Below are positions 15,293 through 22,088 of a stretch of DNA of 23,615 nt, piece after piece (position 1 is the first letter of the stretch; every line of letters starts with the position of its first letter). The notes under the pieces were generated by a model that saw nothing but the letters and a program-made list of their open reading frames with translations, made no database searches and was not told where the DNA came from. The DNA is from Streptomyces lydicus (GTDB taxonomy: Bacteria; Actinomycetota; Actinomycetes; Streptomycetales; Streptomycetaceae). The DNA lies in NCBI RefSeq assembly GCF_000717345.1, contig NZ_JNZA01000066.1, positions 1-23,615 on the forward strand, given 5' to 3'. A program made the position numbers and the translations under genes.

Positions 15293-15536
15293 CCGGTGTG
15301 AACTGCAACGCGTCCTGGGCTTGTGGCCTCTTCAGTGGTGCAGCATGTGAACACTCTGCCTGCGGGGGGCTCCCCGCAGCATCCTCCCGAGGTCGCGGGC
15401 TCACCCCCGCCGCTCGGCGGGGGTGCGGGTCCGTCGGAGGGCGGGCCGGATTGACAGGGGTACGGAGTCGCGCAGCGCCGGGCGGTTCCGCGGGATCGGG
15501 TGGTGTGAACCAGCAGGAAGCAGAAAGGGGCGGCCG

Positions 15537-16199
15537 GTGATCCGCGTCGCTGTGGTGGACGACGAACGGCTGGTCAGATCGGGACTGCGGATGATTCTGG
15601 GGACCGCCCCGGACATCGAGATGGTCGCGGACTGCGGTGGGGCCGAAGCGGTGGAGACCGTGCTGCGCGCCGCCGCCGAGGTCGTACTGCTGGACATCCG
15701 GATGCCGGACGTCGACGGGCTGACCGTGCTGCGCCGGCTGCGCGCCGCCCCGGACCCGCCGGCCGTGGCGATGCTGACCACCTTCGACGCCCAGGAGTAC
15801 CTGACCGCCGCGCTGCGCGAGGGCGCGGCCGGCTTCCTGCTCAAGGACTCCGACCCGGAGCAACTGGTGCGGGCGGTACGGACGCTGGCGGCGGGCGGCA
15901 GCGTGCTGGATCCCGGCGTGACGCGGGCGGTGATCGGGGGCTATCTGACGGCCGAGGACCAGGCCGCGGCGGCCCGGGCGGTCAGCGGGCTGACGCCGCG
16001 GGAGTCGCAGGTACTGGCGCTGCTCGGGGAGGGCCTGGGCAACGCCGGGATAGCGGACCGGATGGGGCTGGCCCCCAGTACGGTCAAGGACCATGTGCGC
16101 GCCCTGCTGGCCAAGTTGGGTGGCATCAACCGCATCCAGGCGGCCATCGTCGCCGACCGCGCCGGCCTGGTGACGGGCGCGCCGCGGGGGACGGCGTGA
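15537..16199 (+). CDS. NarL/LuxR-type response regulator
   Basis: The 220-residue regulator has a receiver domain with the acidic pair Asp8-Asp9, phosphoacceptor Asp53 (VVLLDIRMPDVDG), Thr81 and Lys103. A C-terminal LuxR-type helix-turn-helix follows (about 152-205: LTPRESQVLALL, then NAGIADRMGLAPSTVKDHV). It should be phosphorylated by the next gene's kinase and bind DNA as a dimer. I chose the GTG at 15537 because AAAGGGG lies about six bases before it and the receiver domain starts at residue 2. Its stop overlaps the kinase start in GTGA (16196-16199), so the two are translationally coupled. Confidence 0.93.
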   Translation: MIRVAVVDDERLVRSGLRMILGTAPDIEMVADCGGAEAVETVLRAAAEVVLLDIRMPDVDGLTVLRRLRAAPDPPAVAMLTTFDAQEYLTAALREGAAGFLLKDSDPEQLVRAVRTLAAGGSVLDPGVTRAVIGGYLTAEDQAAAARAVSGLTPRESQVLALLGEGLGNAGIADRMGLAPSTVKDHVRALLAKLGGINRIQAAIVADRAGLVTGAPRGTA

Positions 16200-17383
16200 G
16201 TGTCCGCGGCGGGCGGCTGCTCGCGCGCGGGACGGCGGCCGGCCGGGCGTTCGTACGGGGGAAGTGGGGGCGGCGGCTGCGCCGGATCGCCCCGGTCGTG
16301 GTGCCGGTGCTGCTGGCGATCGCGGACGCGGTGCTGGTCAACGGCTTGAAGATGGCCCTGGAACTGGGGGTGTCGGTGGTCGCCGCGGCGGCCCTGCTGC
16401 TGCGCCGCCGCTTCCCGCTGCTGGTCTTCCTCTTCACGCTGCCCGGTCTCTACATCGGTTACATCTGGTTCGCGCCGATGATCGGGCTCTACACGCTCGC
16501 CGCCCGGCGGCCCGGCCGGGTGCGGCTGGGGATCTGTGCGGTGCTGCTGATCGCCGCGCACTTCCTCCCGTACCCGATCTCCGACTTCGAACTCACCGCG
16601 TACCGCGAGAACACCCTGGTGCTGATCGACGCGTGCGTCACCTCGGCCGCGCCGATCGCGCTGGGCCTGCTGGTGCGCACCCGCCGGGAACTCGCCTCCC
16701 GCGTCGAGGACCTGACGCGCAGCCTGCGGCGCGAGGACCGGCTGCTGGCCGACCGGGTCAAGACCACCGAACGCGCCCGGCTGGCCCGGGAGATGCACGA
16801 CGTGGTCGCCCACCAGGTCAGCCTGATCAGCCTGCAGGCGGGCGCGGTGCAGGTCAGCACGGCGGACGAGGCGGCGCGCGCGGGCGCCCGGACGATCCGG
16901 GAGCTGTCCGTGCGGACGCTGGAGGAGCTGCGGCACATGGTCGGGGTGCTGCGGGCGGAGGACGGCGGGCAGGAAGCGCGCGAACTCGCGCCGCAGCCCG
17001 ATCTGGAGGAGCTGCCGCGGCTGATCGAGATGAGTGCGCTGGACGTGACGTACGAGGGCGGTGTGGTGGCCGGCGCGAGCGGGGCGAAGACGGTGGAGCG
17101 GGCCGCCTTCCGCACGGTCCAGGAGGCGCTCACCAACGTCCGCAAGCACGCGCCGGGGGCGCAGGTGCGGGTCCGGGTCGATCCGGCGGACGCGGGGCTG
17201 CGGGTGGAGATACGCAACGGGCCGCCGGACGCGGCGGCGACGGTCCCCGCGCTTCCGGGCGGCGGGCACGGCCTGGTGGGGTTGCGGGAGCGGGCGCAGA
17301 GCCTCGGCGGGACGCTGGAGGCGCGTCGTACGTCCGACGGCGGCTTCGTCGTACGGGCGGAATTCCCGTACGGAGCGGGGTGA
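16196..17383 (+). CDS. sensor histidine kinase, HisKA_3/HATPase type
   Basis: The 395-residue partner kinase has an N-terminal membrane region with about five or six hydrophobic helices (32-50, 56-70, 73-103, 108-124, 140-160) and no large extracellular loop. It probably senses a membrane or intracellular cue. The dimerisation/phosphoacceptor domain has ERARLAREMHDVVAHQ with His201. The ATPase domain has the N-box FRTVQEALTNVRKHA and the G-box GGGHGLVGLRERA. The signal and target genes are unknown. The gene order, regulator first, is the reverse of many NarL pairs. Confidence 0.93.
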   Translation: MSVRGGRLLARGTAAGRAFVRGKWGRRLRRIAPVVVPVLLAIADAVLVNGLKMALELGVSVVAAAALLLRRRFPLLVFLFTLPGLYIGYIWFAPMIGLYTLAARRPGRVRLGICAVLLIAAHFLPYPISDFELTAYRENTLVLIDACVTSAAPIALGLLVRTRRELASRVEDLTRSLRREDRLLADRVKTTERARLAREMHDVVAHQVSLISLQAGAVQVSTADEAARAGARTIRELSVRTLEELRHMVGVLRAEDGGQEARELAPQPDLEELPRLIEMSALDVTYEGGVVAGASGAKTVERAAFRTVQEALTNVRKHAPGAQVRVRVDPADAGLRVEIRNGPPDAAATVPALPGGGHGLVGLRERAQSLGGTLEARRTSDGGFVVRAEFPYGAG

Positions 17384-17473
17384 TTCGGGCACGGAGAGGG
17401 CGGCGCAGGGACGGGCCGGCCGGGTGACTGGTGGAGACTCCGGCGGCGGGGCGCGGCCGGCCGGTGGGGCGCG

Positions 17474-17848
17474 TCAGGCGGAGAGCGGTGCGGCGGCCTC
17501 GTCGACGGCGGTGTGCAGGTCGGGGTAGACCTCGAAGAGCCGGCGGACGCCGAGCGCGGCCAGCACCCGGTTGACGTGGGAGCCGTCGACGGCGCCCTGC
17601 GCGGGGAGGATCAGCCGCAGCCGCCCCTGACAGGAACGCATCAGGCGGCGCGCGGCGATCAGTACGCCGACGCCGCTGGAATCGCAGAACCGCACCTCGG
17701 AAAGATCGAGCACGAGCGATCTGCGGCCGTCCGCCACCGCGTCGTGCACGTGCTGGCGCACCGCGGGCGACGTGACCAGGTCCATCTCACCGGAGACCTG
17801 GAGGACCGCCCAGGGGCCCTGTTCGTCCTCTGCCACCTTCAACGACAC
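17474..17848 (-). CDS. STAS-domain anti-sigma factor antagonist
   Basis: The 124-residue protein is a single SpoIIAA/BldG-like STAS domain. The family's phosphorylation motif is FCDSSGVGVL, with the likely phosphoacceptor Ser57 following Asp56. Such proteins bind anti-sigma kinases when unphosphorylated and so release a sigma factor. No anti-sigma kinase gene is adjacent. The start is the GTG at 17848, with AAAGG upstream. The frame stays open for another 57 codons, but these are not STAS-like. It diverges from the sigma factor gene across 505 bp and has a large inverted repeat 32 bases upstream of its start. Confidence 0.88.
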   Translation of the reverse strand: MSLKVAEDEQGPWAVLQVSGEMDLVTSPAVRQHVHDAVADGRRSLVLDLSEVRFCDSSGVGVLIAARRLMRSCQGRLRLILPAQGAVDGSHVNRVLAALGVRRLFEVYPDLHTAVDEAAAPLSA

Positions 17849-17879
17849 GCGCTCGAAGCCTTTCGCTCGCTTTCGGACC

Positions 17880-17910
17880 GGATGTGTCCGGTTGCATCCG
17901 GAACACATCC
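17880..17910. promoter_or_regulatory. 31-bp inverted repeat upstream of the STAS gene
   Basis: GGATGTGT (17880-17887) mirrors ACACATCC (17903-17910), and inside it CCGG (17888-17891) pairs with CCGG (17898-17901), with one unpaired base and a six-base centre. It lies 32-62 bases upstream of the GTG, where it could be an operator or a leader hairpin. Confidence 0.55.
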
Positions 17911-18222
17911 TTCCCCGGCTCGACTGCCCGACCTCGATCCCCTGAAACACGAGCGAATCCTTGGCGCGTTCATGGCGCAACAGGCCGTCCTGTCCAAGGC
18001 TATGCCCAGGAGACCGCACCGATTCGCCGGCATCCGGTCACACCCGGATAACAGATCGCCGCATACGCTCACAGATGCTCCACATCGAGCAACTTCGAGC
18101 ATCTTCGGTCGGCTTCCCCGGGGCTTCAGCACGGCGAAACGGGCCATCCGCCGTCAGGCTGCCGTCAGGGCAATACCATCCGAATCCCCCGCAGGGCTCG
18201 GTTTGCCGCAAAGGAGCGTGCG

Positions 18223-18321
18223 TTGTCGGACCGGCGCACTACATTCGATGGCACGGCATTTTCTGTGATCGTGCGCACAGAACCGGGCATGACGCGTGCA
18301 GGAGTGACGGCTGAGGAGTGA
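18223..18321 (+). CDS. possible 32-residue small ORF overlapping an upstream sigma start
   Basis: A TTG at 18223 is preceded at ideal distance by AAGGAG (18211-18216). The 32-codon frame, MSDRRTTFDGTAFSVI onwards, ends in TGA at 18319-18321. That stop overlaps a GTG (18318) which is in frame with the sigma factor gene, so a coupled start adding 12 residues to the sigma factor is possible. Against it, only about 60 percent of its third positions are G or C, well below true genes here, and an inverted repeat lies inside it. Confidence 0.25.
   Translation: MSDRRTTFDGTAFSVIVRTEPGMTRAGVTAEE
18261..18282. promoter_or_regulatory. 22-bp inverted repeat upstream of the sigma gene
   Basis: TTCTGTG (18261-18267) and CACAGAA (18276-18282) are perfectly complementary with an eight-base spacer, about 72 bases before the sigma ATG. 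It could be an operator or RNA stem, and no regulator can be named. Confidence 0.4.
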
Positions 18322-18353
18322 GCCCGCAGGCGACGGGCAGGGATGGGGGTCCG

Positions 18354-19067
18354 ATGGGACACGACGCGCCACCGCGCTGGGACAGGCGGATGCAGCAGCG
18401 GCTCGCCCGCGGCGAGGCGGCCGCGCTCGGCGAGCTCTACGACCGCTTCGCCTCGCTCGTGCACAGCCTCGCCCACCGCGTCCTGGACGACGAGGACGCC
18501 GCCGACCGCATCACCCGCGAGGTCTTCGCCTACATCTGGGAGCACCCGGATTCCTACGACCCCAAGCAGGGCTCCCTGCGCTCCTGGGTCGCCGGCGTCA
18601 CCCGCCACCAGGCCGTCCAGCGGCTGCGCCAGACCGAGGCCGACTCGGCGCGCGACTGCGGGGACGACGCGCCGGCGCCCGCCGAGATAGAGCAGAAGAT
18701 CCGCGAGGCGTCCACGGCCGCCCGCGCCGACTACATCGTCACGTCCATGCCCGCACCCCTGCGCGACGCCCTGGAGCTCGCCTACTTCCAGCGCCGGGAC
18801 TACCGCCAGACCGCCGCCGACCTCGGCGTCACCGAGGACGAGGCCCGGCGCCGGCTGCGGCTGGGCCTGCAACTGCTGTCCACCGCCCACAACCACCAGG
18901 CCCTGCCGCCCACCCACCGCACCACGTACACCTCCAGCACGGTGCGGGCCACCCCCGCGGCGTCCCACGCGTCACAGCCGCCCCTGGGCTCGCGCCCGCC
19001 GCACACCCACCGCTCCGGCCCCGGCTCCTCCGCACCACCCGGCTCCGGCCACGGACGGGCCCTGTGA
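18354..19067 (+). CDS. ECF-like RNA polymerase sigma factor
   Basis: The 237-residue protein has sigma region 2 (about 20-93: LGELYDRFASLVHSLAHRVL through SLRSWVAGVTRHQAVQRLR) and region 4 (about 131-177) with the helix-turn-helix DYRQTAADLGVTEDEARRRL. A Pro/Ser/His-rich tail of about 60 residues (178-237) is longer than in ordinary ECF factors. Region 3 is absent, as expected for the group. The ATG at 18354 follows GGGGGT. A GTG at 18318, overlapping a small ORF stop, is an alternative start. Its stop overlaps the next start in GTGA (19064-19067), so it is made together with its probable anti-sigma partner. Confidence 0.85.
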   Translation: MGHDAPPRWDRRMQQRLARGEAAALGELYDRFASLVHSLAHRVLDDEDAADRITREVFAYIWEHPDSYDPKQGSLRSWVAGVTRHQAVQRLRQTEADSARDCGDDAPAPAEIEQKIREASTAARADYIVTSMPAPLRDALELAYFQRRDYRQTAADLGVTEDEARRRLRLGLQLLSTAHNHQALPPTHRTTYTSSTVRATPAASHASQPPLGSRPPHTHRSGPGSSAPPGSGHGRAL

Positions 19068-20446
19068 ACGGCCCGGACCAGTGGGACGGCCGCGAGGTGT
19101 CCGGCGGCCCCGGTGAACGGCCGCGGATACCGGCACCGCGCGCCGCGCCCGAGGACCGCGGCCCCCTCCCCGACCTCCCTCCCGCGCCGGTCACCGACCC
19201 GGCGGGCGACGCGGGCGCGTGGGACGGCGACTCCCCGCCCCACGACGATCCGCGCGCGGACACCCCGCGCGAACCGGAAGCCGAGCCCTTGACCGACCCC
19301 GCCCCTGCACCCGCCCCGCTCACCGCCCCGACGCCCGCCCCGCCGCACCGCGTCCTGAAGTCGCTGCTCGGCGCCTGGGCGCTGTCGGCCTGCTCCGCCG
19401 AGGAGACCGCCGCCGTCGAGGAGCACCTCACCGACTGCGCCTCGTGCGCCGACGAGGCCCTGCGGCTGCGCGACGCCGTCGGACTGCTGCACCCCGCCGA
19501 CAGCCTCGACCTCGATCCGCTGCTCCGCTCCCGCGTGCTGGAGGGCTGCCTGGGCCGCCGGCCGGCCCGTATCCCGGTGCCCGACTGGGCGGCTCCGTAT
19601 GACGCGGAGACCGCCAAACTGGACGCGCTGCTGCGCGACATGGGCGAGGCGGAGTGGCGCGCCCCGGTGCGGCTGCGCTGGTTCGAGGGCGAGCGTCCGG
19701 TCGAGCGCGAGACCACCGTCGCCGGCGTCATGGGCCACCTGATGGCGGTGGACGGCCTGGTCGCGACCGCGCTCGGCCTGCCCGACCCGCTCGGCACCGC
19801 GGCCCCGCCCGGCGCCCCGAACCCCCTCATCCGTACGGAGACGTTCTGGCGGTCGCCCGACGGGGAGCTCGGCCCGACGGCCGCCCACGGGCCATGGCGC
19901 GACCAGAGCTACTCCCTGATCCGGCAGGTGTCGTTCGCCGGCGGCAAGGTCGCCGAACTCGCGGTCCCGTACGGCGACTTCAGACTCCCGCTGCGCGACG
20001 CGTTCCTCGACCGCGCCTTCGAGTGCTGGGTGCACGCCGGCGACATCGCGGAGGCGGTGGACTATCCGTACGAGGCGCCGGCCGCCGCGCACCTGCACCG
20101 CATGGTCGACCTCGCGGCCCGGTTGCTGCCCAGCGCGCTGGCCGACCGCCGGCGGGCCGGGCTCGCCGCGCCGCCGCAGCGGCTGGTCGAGGCGGGCGCC
20201 CCGGGCCGTACGCTCCATCTGGAGGTCGAGGGCAACGGCGGCGGCCACTGGTACATAGCGCTGGACTCACCGGCCGCCCTGGGCACCCCGGACCACACCG
20301 TCGCGCACATCGCCCTGGACAGCGCCGAGTTCTGCCAGCTGGCCGCGGGCCACATCCTGCCCGAGGAGGCCGCGGCGGGGCAGCACGGCGAGCGTGACGC
20401 GATCCGCGAGGTGCTCTTCGCGACCGCGTCGCTCTCCCGCCTCTGA
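19064..20446 (+). CDS. ZAS zinc-motif / mycothiol-dependent isomerase-type fusion, probable anti-sigma factor
   Basis: The 460-residue protein has an acidic Pro/Ala-rich N-terminus (1-95), then a putative zinc-finger anti-sigma segment with the ZAS motif HLTDCASC (His121, Cys125, Cys128). A DinB-like mycothiol-dependent maleylpyruvate isomerase domain follows (about 180-335), with GHLMAVD (His225) and FECWVHAGD (Glu320, His324, Asp327) as likely metal ligands. The C-terminal domain (about 382-455) is of the isomerase-associated type. The start overlaps the sigma stop. HxxxCxxC is the signature of RsrA-type anti-sigma factors, so it probably binds the preceding sigma factor. Whether the isomerase domain is catalytic or senses mycothiol is unknown. 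Confidence 0.82.
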   Translation: MNGPDQWDGREVSGGPGERPRIPAPRAAPEDRGPLPDLPPAPVTDPAGDAGAWDGDSPPHDDPRADTPREPEAEPLTDPAPAPAPLTAPTPAPPHRVLKSLLGAWALSACSAEETAAVEEHLTDCASCADEALRLRDAVGLLHPADSLDLDPLLRSRVLEGCLGRRPARIPVPDWAAPYDAETAKLDALLRDMGEAEWRAPVRLRWFEGERPVERETTVAGVMGHLMAVDGLVATALGLPDPLGTAAPPGAPNPLIRTETFWRSPDGELGPTAAHGPWRDQSYSLIRQVSFAGGKVAELAVPYGDFRLPLRDAFLDRAFECWVHAGDIAEAVDYPYEAPAAAHLHRMVDLAARLLPSALADRRRAGLAAPPQRLVEAGAPGRTLHLEVEGNGGGHWYIALDSPAALGTPDHTVAHIALDSAEFCQLAAGHILPEEAAAGQHGERDAIREVLFATASLSRL

Positions 20447-20449
20447 AAC

Positions 20450-20466
20450 ACGGCCGGGCGGGCCGT
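20450..20466. terminator. short hairpin between convergent genes
   Basis: ACGGCC (20450-20455) pairs with GGCCGT (20461-20466) around GGGCG, in the 29-bp gap between the anti-sigma-type gene and purU. It could end both transcripts. Confidence 0.45.
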
Positions 20467-20475
20467 CGGCGCCGG

Positions 20476-21426
20476 TCAGGCGAAGACGACCGTCCGGCTG
20501 CCGTTCAGCAGCACCCGGCGCTCGCTGTGCCACTTCACGGCCCGCGCCAGCGCCTGGCACTCGACGTCCCGGCCGATCGCCACGAGCTGGTCCGGCGTGA
20601 CCTCGTGGCCGACCCGCTCGACCTCCTGCTCGATGATCGGGCCCTCGTCGAGGTCCGCCGTGACGTAGTGCGCGGTCGCCCCGATCAGCTTCACGCCGCG
20701 GGCGTGCGCCTGGTGGTACGGCTTGGCGCCCTTGAAGCTCGGCAGGAACGAGTGGTGGATGTTGATGATCCGGCCGGACAGCGCCTTGCACAGATCGTCG
20801 GAGAGCACCTGCATGTAGCGGGCAAGGACCACCAGCTCCACCCGCTCCGCCTCCACCAGCTCCAGCAGCCGCGCCTCGGCCTGCGCCTTGGTGTCGCGGG
20901 TGACCGGAATGTGGTGGAAGGGGATGTCGTACGAGCCGACCAGCTCGGCGAAGTCCGTGTGGTTGGAGACCACGGCCGCGATCTCCACCGGCAGCGCGCC
21001 GATCCGGGAGCGGAAGAGCAGGTCGTTGAGGCAGTGTCCGAACTTGGACACCATCAGGATGATCCGCATCTTCTCGTCGGCCCGGTGGATCTGCCAGTCC
21101 ATGCCGAACGAGTCGCCCACCGCCGCGAAGCTGGCCCGCAGCTTGTCGACGGTCGCCTCCGGGGTCGAGGACCCGGCGGGGGCGTCCGCGCTGAAGTGGA
21201 CCCGCATGAAGAACAGGCCGGTGTCGTGGTCGCCGAACTGCTGACTGTCCTCGATGTTGCAGCCCGTGATGAACAGGTAACTGGACACGGCGTGCACGAT
21301 CCCCTGCTTGTCCGGGCAGGACAGCGTGAGGACGTACTGATCGTTCCGACCGTTCCGATCGCTGCGATCGTTCTTCTGCTCGTTCCGGTCCTGGTGACCC
21401 GGCTTGGTGGACTGCGACTCGCTCAT
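20476..21426 (-). CDS. purU: formyltetrahydrofolate deformylase
   Basis: The 316-residue enzyme hydrolyses 10-formyl-tetrahydrofolate to formate and tetrahydrofolate, balancing one-carbon pools and supplying formate. An N-terminal ACT domain (about 31-112, LTLSCPDKQGIVHAVSSYL) precedes the formyltransferase domain. Its active-site Asn and His lie in NIHHSFLPSFKGAKPY, and the catalytic Asp in TADLDEGPIIEQ. The ATG at 21426 has GAGG just upstream. The first 30 residues are a hydrophilic Asp/Arg/Asn-rich tail, longer than I recall for other Streptomyces PurU. It is preceded by the 21459 gene with a 32-bp gap, probably one operon. Confidence 0.95.
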   Translation of the reverse strand: MSESQSTKPGHQDRNEQKNDRSDRNGRNDQYVLTLSCPDKQGIVHAVSSYLFITGCNIEDSQQFGDHDTGLFFMRVHFSADAPAGSSTPEATVDKLRASFAAVGDSFGMDWQIHRADEKMRIILMVSKFGHCLNDLLFRSRIGALPVEIAAVVSNHTDFAELVGSYDIPFHHIPVTRDTKAQAEARLLELVEAERVELVVLARYMQVLSDDLCKALSGRIINIHHSFLPSFKGAKPYHQAHARGVKLIGATAHYVTADLDEGPIIEQEVERVGHEVTPDQLVAIGRDVECQALARAVKWHSERRVLLNGSRTVVFA

Positions 21427-21458
21427 GACCTCATAGGGTCGCACACCCGCGGAGCAGG

Positions 21459-21917
21459 TCAGGCCGGGGCGTCCGCCTGACCGGTCATGATGGCCAGCAC
21501 CTCCAGCGAGCGGGGCGGCGCATCGGGGTCCTCGCCATCCGCCGCCGCCAGCCGCAGATGAGCCTCCCGGGCCGCCCGCACGGCCTCCGGCCAGCCCTCG
21601 TGGGCCATGTACGCGGTGACCGGGGCGTCCGCGCCGACCTGGTGCATGATCCGCAGCACCCGCAGCACGGCGGCGTCGACCAGCTGCGCCTCCTGGGCGT
21701 CGCGGAAGATCGTGCCGACGTATTTGTCGGCGGACCAGTTGTCCAGCCAGGTGTCCTCGACGAGCCGATAGACGGCGTCGGTGACATCCCCGTAGCCGGG
21801 CCGGCCGGCGAGCCAGGTGTCCTCGTGGAACGCGGGGTCGGAGAGCATGTGCAGCGCGGAGCGCACATTGCTGCGCCAGCGCCACCACGGCATGTCGTTG
21901 AGTGGCATGCCGCCCAT
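21459..21917 (-). CDS. SCO4402-type conserved protein of unknown function
   Basis: The 152-residue soluble protein begins MGGMPLNDMPWWRWRSNV and is mostly helical, with several Trp/Arg-rich conserved stretches and YRLVEDTWLDNWSADKYVG in the middle. I recall it as the conserved Streptomyces family found next to purU, named after SCO4402. Its function is unknown. The start is uncertain: the ATG at 21917 lacks a good ribosome binding site, and GTGs at 21965 and 21989 would add 16 or 24 Ser/Arg-rich residues with fairly normal codon use. It shares a transcript direction with purU and diverges from the lipoprotein gene. Confidence 0.75.
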   Translation of the reverse strand: MGGMPLNDMPWWRWRSNVRSALHMLSDPAFHEDTWLAGRPGYGDVTDAVYRLVEDTWLDNWSADKYVGTIFRDAQEAQLVDAAVLRVLRIMHQVGADAPVTAYMAHEGWPEAVRAAREAHLRLAAADGEDPDAPPRSLEVLAIMTGQADAPA

Positions 21918-22088
21918 GGTGGTCGAGCGGCGGCCGCGACGGGAAGACTTCTCCGAACCTTGCACAGCATTCGATCGTACGTTCTCCACGAACGATCTCA
22001 AGCAGCCCCCCGGAGTTCACCTCTGCGTCACCATCCGTTGCCCCTTCGTCACTCGCCCGTTCCGGGCAGGACGGAAGGCTGCGGTGCC

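Larger units (their letters stand above)
15175..15536. other. 362-bp intergenic region before the two-component operon
   Basis: Besides the two terminators it holds two more perfect hairpins: CTGCGGGG/CCCCGCAG (15360-15367 with 15372-15379) and ACCCCCGCCG/CGGCGGGGGT (15403-15412 with 15415-15424). Between 15293 and 15359 is an AT-richer stretch without recognisable coding. A TTGACA at 15451-15456 may be the -35 of the response regulator promoter, but no good -10 follows at normal spacing. Confidence 0.6.
17849..18353. other. 505-bp divergent control region
   Basis: The region lies between the STAS gene (leftward) and the sigma factor gene (rightward). It holds the inverted repeats at 17880-17910 and 18261-18282 and a possible small ORF at 18223-18321. 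It is less GC-rich than its surroundings from about 18040 to 18300. No promoter can be fixed with confidence. On the minus strand, GTTT-n15-GGGCAG upstream of the STAS gene loosely resembles the Streptomyces sigma-B-type form. Confidence 0.5.

Noticed and set aside
14905..15354. Minus-strand frame starting MFTCCTTEEA near the hairpin cluster
   Set aside because: No ribosome binding site, it runs through terminators and becomes antisense to the membrane protein gene.
15274..15540. Cys-rich plus-strand frame (VNCNASWACGLFSGAACEHSACGG region) resembling a RiPP core
   Set aside because: The frame has no leader region, starts inside a terminator hairpin, runs on past the Cys cluster into low-complexity sequence with no stop near a core end, and no modification enzyme is nearby.
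17414..17462. Two GGCCGGCC octamers as a terminator between the histidine kinase and STAS genes
   Set aside because: Each octamer is self-complementary and the loop would be 33 bases, so a chance GC-rich match is as likely as a terminator.
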